Part shown: piece by piece, positions 3,312 to 6,081 of the stretch
Layout: the number at the start of each line of letters is the position of its first letter
Position numbering within the stretch: the stretch's first letter is position 1
Assembly (NCBI GenBank): GCA_947629215.1
Contig: CANRCU010000145.1
Location: 1 to 6,081 of the forward strand
DNA length: 6,081 nucleotides
Direction of reading: 5' to 3'
From: an uncultured Clostridia bacterium
GTDB taxonomy: Bacteria > Bacillota > Clostridia > Lachnospirales > CAG-274
Program-made: the position numbers and the translations under genes
The notes under the pieces: model-generated
Told to the model about the DNA's origin: nothing
The model's input: only the letters and a program-made list of their open reading frames with translations
Database searches by the model: none

Positions 3312-4979
3312 ATGGAAAACAATACGGAATCAAACGGTGTAAAGGCAACGGGCAGTTTTATAAACAACTTTATAAACGAGGATCTCAGCGGACATACACA
3401 GGACATTGTTACGCGCTTTCCGCCCGAACCTAACGGTTATCTGCATATCGGCCATGCAAAGAGCATATGCCTTAACTTCGGTCTGGCAAAGGAATACGGC
3501 GGCAAGTGCAATCTGCGTTTTGACGATACGAACCCTGCAAAGGAAGACACCGAGTTTGTCGAATCTATAAAAGAAGATATAAAATGGCTTGGCTTTGACT
3601 GGGAGGACAGGCTGTACTATGCTTCGTCTTACTTTGATAAAATGTACGAATATGCGGTCAGACTTATCAAAAAGGGCAAAGCCTTTGTCTGCGATATGTC
3701 TGCCGACGAGGTGAGAGAGGCGAGAGGCGATCTGAAAAGCCCCGGTAAAGAAAGCCCTTACAGGAACAGAAGCATAGAGGAAAATCTTGAGATTTTTGAA
3801 CGTATGAAAAACGGGGAGTTTGCCGACGGAGAAAAAACTCTTCGTGCAAAAATAGATATGTCGTCGCCAAATATAAATATGCGCGACCCCGTTATTTACC
3901 GTATTGCGCATATGACACACCATGCAACGGGCGACAAATGGTGCATTTACCCGATGTATGACTATGCCCACCCCGTGGAGGACGCTATAGAAGGCGTTAC
4001 GCATTCCATATGCACTATGGAATTTGAGGATCACCGTCCGCTCTATGACTGGGTGATAAACGAGCTTGATTTTGAAGTAAAACCCCGTCAGATAGAGTTT
4101 GCAAAGCTGAATCTTTCAAATACAATAATGGGTAAAAGATTTTTGAGAAATCTGGTCGAAACAGGGCAGGTCGACGGCTGGGACGATCCGCGGCTGATAA
4201 CCCTTTCGGGCATACGCCGCAGGGGATATACGCCCGAATCCATACGCGCTTTTTGCGATATGATAGGCGTTTCAAAGGCAAATTCCACAGTCGATACGGC
4301 TCAGCTTGAATATTGCATAAGAGAGGATCTAAAGCCCAAAACAAAGGTCGTTATGGCTGTGCTTGACCCGATAAAGCTTATTATAGACAATTATCCCGAA
4401 GATATGACGGAAATGCTTGAGATAGAAAATCACCCCGATAACGAAACGCTCGGCAAAAGACGGGTCAGCTTTTCGCGTGAACTGTGGATAGAAAGAGCGG
4501 ATTTTGAGGAGATACCGCCCAAAAAATATTTCAGGCTCACACCCGGTATGGAGGTCCGCTTAAAAGGCGCATATTTTGTGACCTGCGTTGGCTGCGATAA
4601 GGACGATAACGGCAATGTTACCGCCGTACACGCAACTTATGACCCTGCGACCAAAAGCGGCCTTAATTTTACCGAACGAAAGGTAAAGGGAACTATACAT
4701 TGGGTGGACTGCAAAACGGCGGTCCCCGCGCAGGTAAATCTTTACGAAAGCCTTGTTGTACCCGATGAAAACGGCGAACTTGTGCTTAACCCTAATTCGC
4801 GCACGGTTATGAGCGCTTATGTTGAAAGCTGCCTTAAGGAAGCGGAAAAAACGGAACGTTTTCAGTTTATGCGAAACGGCTATTTTATCGCCGACAGCAA
4901 ACATCATACAAAAGAAGACCCCGTGTTTGACCGTATAGTTTCGCTTAAAAGCAGTTTCAGACCAGAAAAGGGCAACTAA
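3312..4979 (+). CDS. glnS: Glutaminyl-tRNA synthetase
   Basis: GlnRS (555 aa, EC 6.1.1.18) is a cytoplasmic class I enzyme that charges tRNA-Gln with glutamine using ATP. RFPPEPNGYLHIGHAKSICL (35-54) contains the HIGH motif (45-48) in the form typical of GlnRS. The Rossmann catalytic domain runs to about residue 335. VDGWDDPRLITLSGIRRRGY (287-306) and QLEYCIREDL (331-340) match conserved GlnRS blocks. Two beta-barrel anticodon-binding regions follow (about 345-540), including LDPIKLIIDNYPE. The KMSKS loop reads IMGKR (272-276), with Gly274 where MSKR is usual; Lys275 is kept. The length is close to the E. coli enzyme, so there is no extra appended domain. The start is firm: GGAGG at 3300-3304, 7 nt before the ATG. 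The gene ends with tandem TAA codons, 14 bp before the LCP gene. Confidence 0.97.
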   Translation: MENNTESNGVKATGSFINNFINEDLSGHTQDIVTRFPPEPNGYLHIGHAKSICLNFGLAKEYGGKCNLRFDDTNPAKEDTEFVESIKEDIKWLGFDWEDRLYYASSYFDKMYEYAVRLIKKGKAFVCDMSADEVREARGDLKSPGKESPYRNRSIEENLEIFERMKNGEFADGEKTLRAKIDMSSPNINMRDPVIYRIAHMTHHATGDKWCIYPMYDYAHPVEDAIEGVTHSICTMEFEDHRPLYDWVINELDFEVKPRQIEFAKLNLSNTIMGKRFLRNLVETGQVDGWDDPRLITLSGIRRRGYTPESIRAFCDMIGVSKANSTVDTAQLEYCIREDLKPKTKVVMAVLDPIKLIIDNYPEDMTEMLEIENHPDNETLGKRRVSFSRELWIERADFEEIPPKKYFRLTPGMEVRLKGAYFVTCVGCDKDDNGNVTAVHATYDPATKSGLNFTERKVKGTIHWVDCKTAVPAQVNLYESLVVPDENGELVLNPNSRTVMSAYVESCLKEAEKTERFQFMRNGYFIADSKHHTKEDPVFDRIVSLKSSFRPEKGN

Positions 4980-4993
4980 TAAGGAGTATTGCT

Positions 4994-6081
4994 ATGGGTA
5001 AGGATTACGAAGATCCCGATGATTTTTCTATCTACGAGAGGGAACTTGAAGAAAGCATAAAAAGAAACCGCCGCTCAAGGCGTAAAAATAAGTCAAAACG
5101 CAAGATAACAGAGGACGACTATACTTATAAAGAAGACCTTGAGGACGGTGACGCTGCCGACAGCTCTCTTTTCGGTCTGTCCGACAAAGAAAAATTTGAG
5201 GATAAATATAAAGAAAACTTTGACGACGAAACTCCCGAAGATAATACCGAGGACGAAACATCCGCAGAAGAGCAGAGCGAAGAAAGCGAAGATATATCCG
5301 AGGACGATGCGGACGACGGCGGGGAACAGGCTGAAATGAAAAATAAAAAGAAAAAACCTAAATCGCTGAAAAGAAAGTTTTTTACAATACTTTTTACTAT
5401 TTTGGGCGCATACCTGGTCTTGGTGCTTGCGTTTTTGGGTATTTCATATATGGACGGCGAAACCGTCGATAAACCTGCCACCGTGCCGGAGATGATAAAA
5501 AAGGTCGCAGAAAAAACTCAGCAGGTCGTTATAGGCAATATCCCCGATCGCACCGTCGTTTTGCTTATGGTCATAGACGATGAGTACGACGATAAGGGCG
5601 AATATCTCTATCCCCGCACCGATGCAATGGTGCTTGCCAATTACGACCATGTGAACAACCGCCTTTCGATGATGTCGATACCGCGCGATACTATTGTTGA
5701 GGTATCCGACGATATGTATAAAAAACTCAGGGCGGAGTTTCCCGAACCCGGCAAGAAACAGATGAAGATAAACGCCATTTATCACTATTCGGGCGAAAAG
5801 AACGGTGTGGAATATGTTAAAGAAGAAATATCGCGCATATTCAATGTCACGCCCGATTACTATGTTTGCGTCAATTTTGAGGGCTTCAACGCTATTGTCG
5901 ATTCTATCGGCGGTGTCGAGTTTGATGTGCCTATAGATATGGTGTATGACGACCCCGCTCAGGATCTTCATATAAACCTCAAAGCGGGCAAACAGGTGCT
6001 TGACGGCGATAAGGCGCAGCAGTTTGTGCGCTACCGCAAGGATAATAACGGTAACGGCTATGCAGGCGGTGATATAGAGCG
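4994..6081 (+). CDS. LytR-CpsA-Psr (LCP) family wall-polymer ligase, 3' end cut by window
   Basis: There are 362 complete codons, open to the window edge. LCP enzymes attach lipid-linked glycopolymers (teichoic acid or capsule) to peptidoglycan outside the membrane. Residues 1-127 are a charged cytoplasmic tail: basic at about 22-38, strongly acidic at 41-114 (many Asp/Glu), basic again at 116-128 (KNKKKKPKSLKRK). One membrane helix follows (129-152). The LCP domain starts near 185: PRTDAMVLANYD (207-218), SMMSIPRDT (225-233), KINAIYHYSG (258-267), FEGFNAIVDSIGGVEFDVP (295-313) and LDGDKAQQFVRYRKD (336-350). Arg208, Asp210, Arg231, Asp232, Arg346 and Arg348 correspond to the polyprenyl-phosphate-binding and catalytic residues of the family. 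AAGGAG at 4981-4986 lies 7 nt before the ATG. The 14-bp gap from glnS implies co-transcription. The acidic tail is much longer than the short N-terminus usual for this family. Confidence 0.93.
   Translation, partial: MGKDYEDPDDFSIYERELEESIKRNRRSRRKNKSKRKITEDDYTYKEDLEDGDAADSSLFGLSDKEKFEDKYKENFDDETPEDNTEDETSAEEQSEESEDISEDDADDGGEQAEMKNKKKKPKSLKRKFFTILFTILGAYLVLVLAFLGISYMDGETVDKPATVPEMIKKVAEKTQQVVIGNIPDRTVVLLMVIDDEYDDKGEYLYPRTDAMVLANYDHVNNRLSMMSIPRDTIVEVSDDMYKKLRAEFPEPGKKQMKINAIYHYSGEKNGVEYVKEEISRIFNVTPDYYVCVNFEGFNAIVDSIGGVEFDVPIDMVYDDPAQDLHINLKAGKQVLDGDKAQQFVRYRKDNNGNGYAGGDIE

Noticed and set aside
3330..4034. Long minus-strand frame (234 aa)
   Set aside because: It lies fully opposite glnS, whose protein shows conserved motifs throughout; a shadow of codon bias.
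5444..5971. Minus-strand 175-aa frame
   Set aside because: It is antisense to the well-supported LCP domain; no ribosome binding site or recognisable family.

Overview
The window looks like a low-to-moderate GC Gram-positive chromosome, most likely a gut Clostridia (Oscillospiraceae/Ruminococcaceae-like). The reasons are strong AAGGAGG-type ribosome binding sites, SigA-type promoters in very AT-rich spacers, heavy use of ATA for isoleucine, a lipobox protein, and a LytR-CpsA-Psr (LCP) cell-wall enzyme. This assignment is an inference; there is no rRNA or other taxonomic marker.

Layout. Positions 1-411 hold no gene. This part has recurrent TTGACA boxes 33-35 bp apart (23, 58, 91; a fourth at 157), two of which form credible tandem plus-strand promoters. 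It also has a 249-bp MITE-like element (163-411) bounded by 18-bp terminal inverted repeats that match at 17 of 18 positions. The element is full of hairpins and ends 3 bp beyond the stop codon of the first gene. Positions 415-2604 carry four minus-strand genes: a type IV prepilin peptidase (415-1224), a 47-aa cysteine-rich small protein (1414-1557), an extremely acidic Ala/Glu/Thr-rich lipoprotein (1695-2000), and a 72-aa XRE/DUF739-like helix-turn-helix regulator (2386-2604). Three of these genes have a clear intrinsic terminator, and two have a good promoter. Positions 2605-3053 form an AT-rich divergent spacer with a minus-strand promoter covered by a palindromic operator candidate and a plus-strand promoter facing right. 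Positions 3054-6081 read rightwards as an apparent operon: a small CxxCxxC protein, glutaminyl-tRNA synthetase (glnS), and the first 362 codons of an LCP-family wall-polymer ligase with an unusually long acidic cytoplasmic N-terminus.

How the parts fit. The right half is housekeeping: glutamine charging of tRNA, co-transcribed with a cell-envelope enzyme 14 bp downstream. The left half is a set of small, separately controlled envelope or regulatory genes. The regulator probably represses itself and could touch the divergent glnS promoter. No complete defence, CRISPR or phage system is visible. The most unusual material is the promoter array plus MITE-like element at the left edge and the small cysteine-rich proteins.
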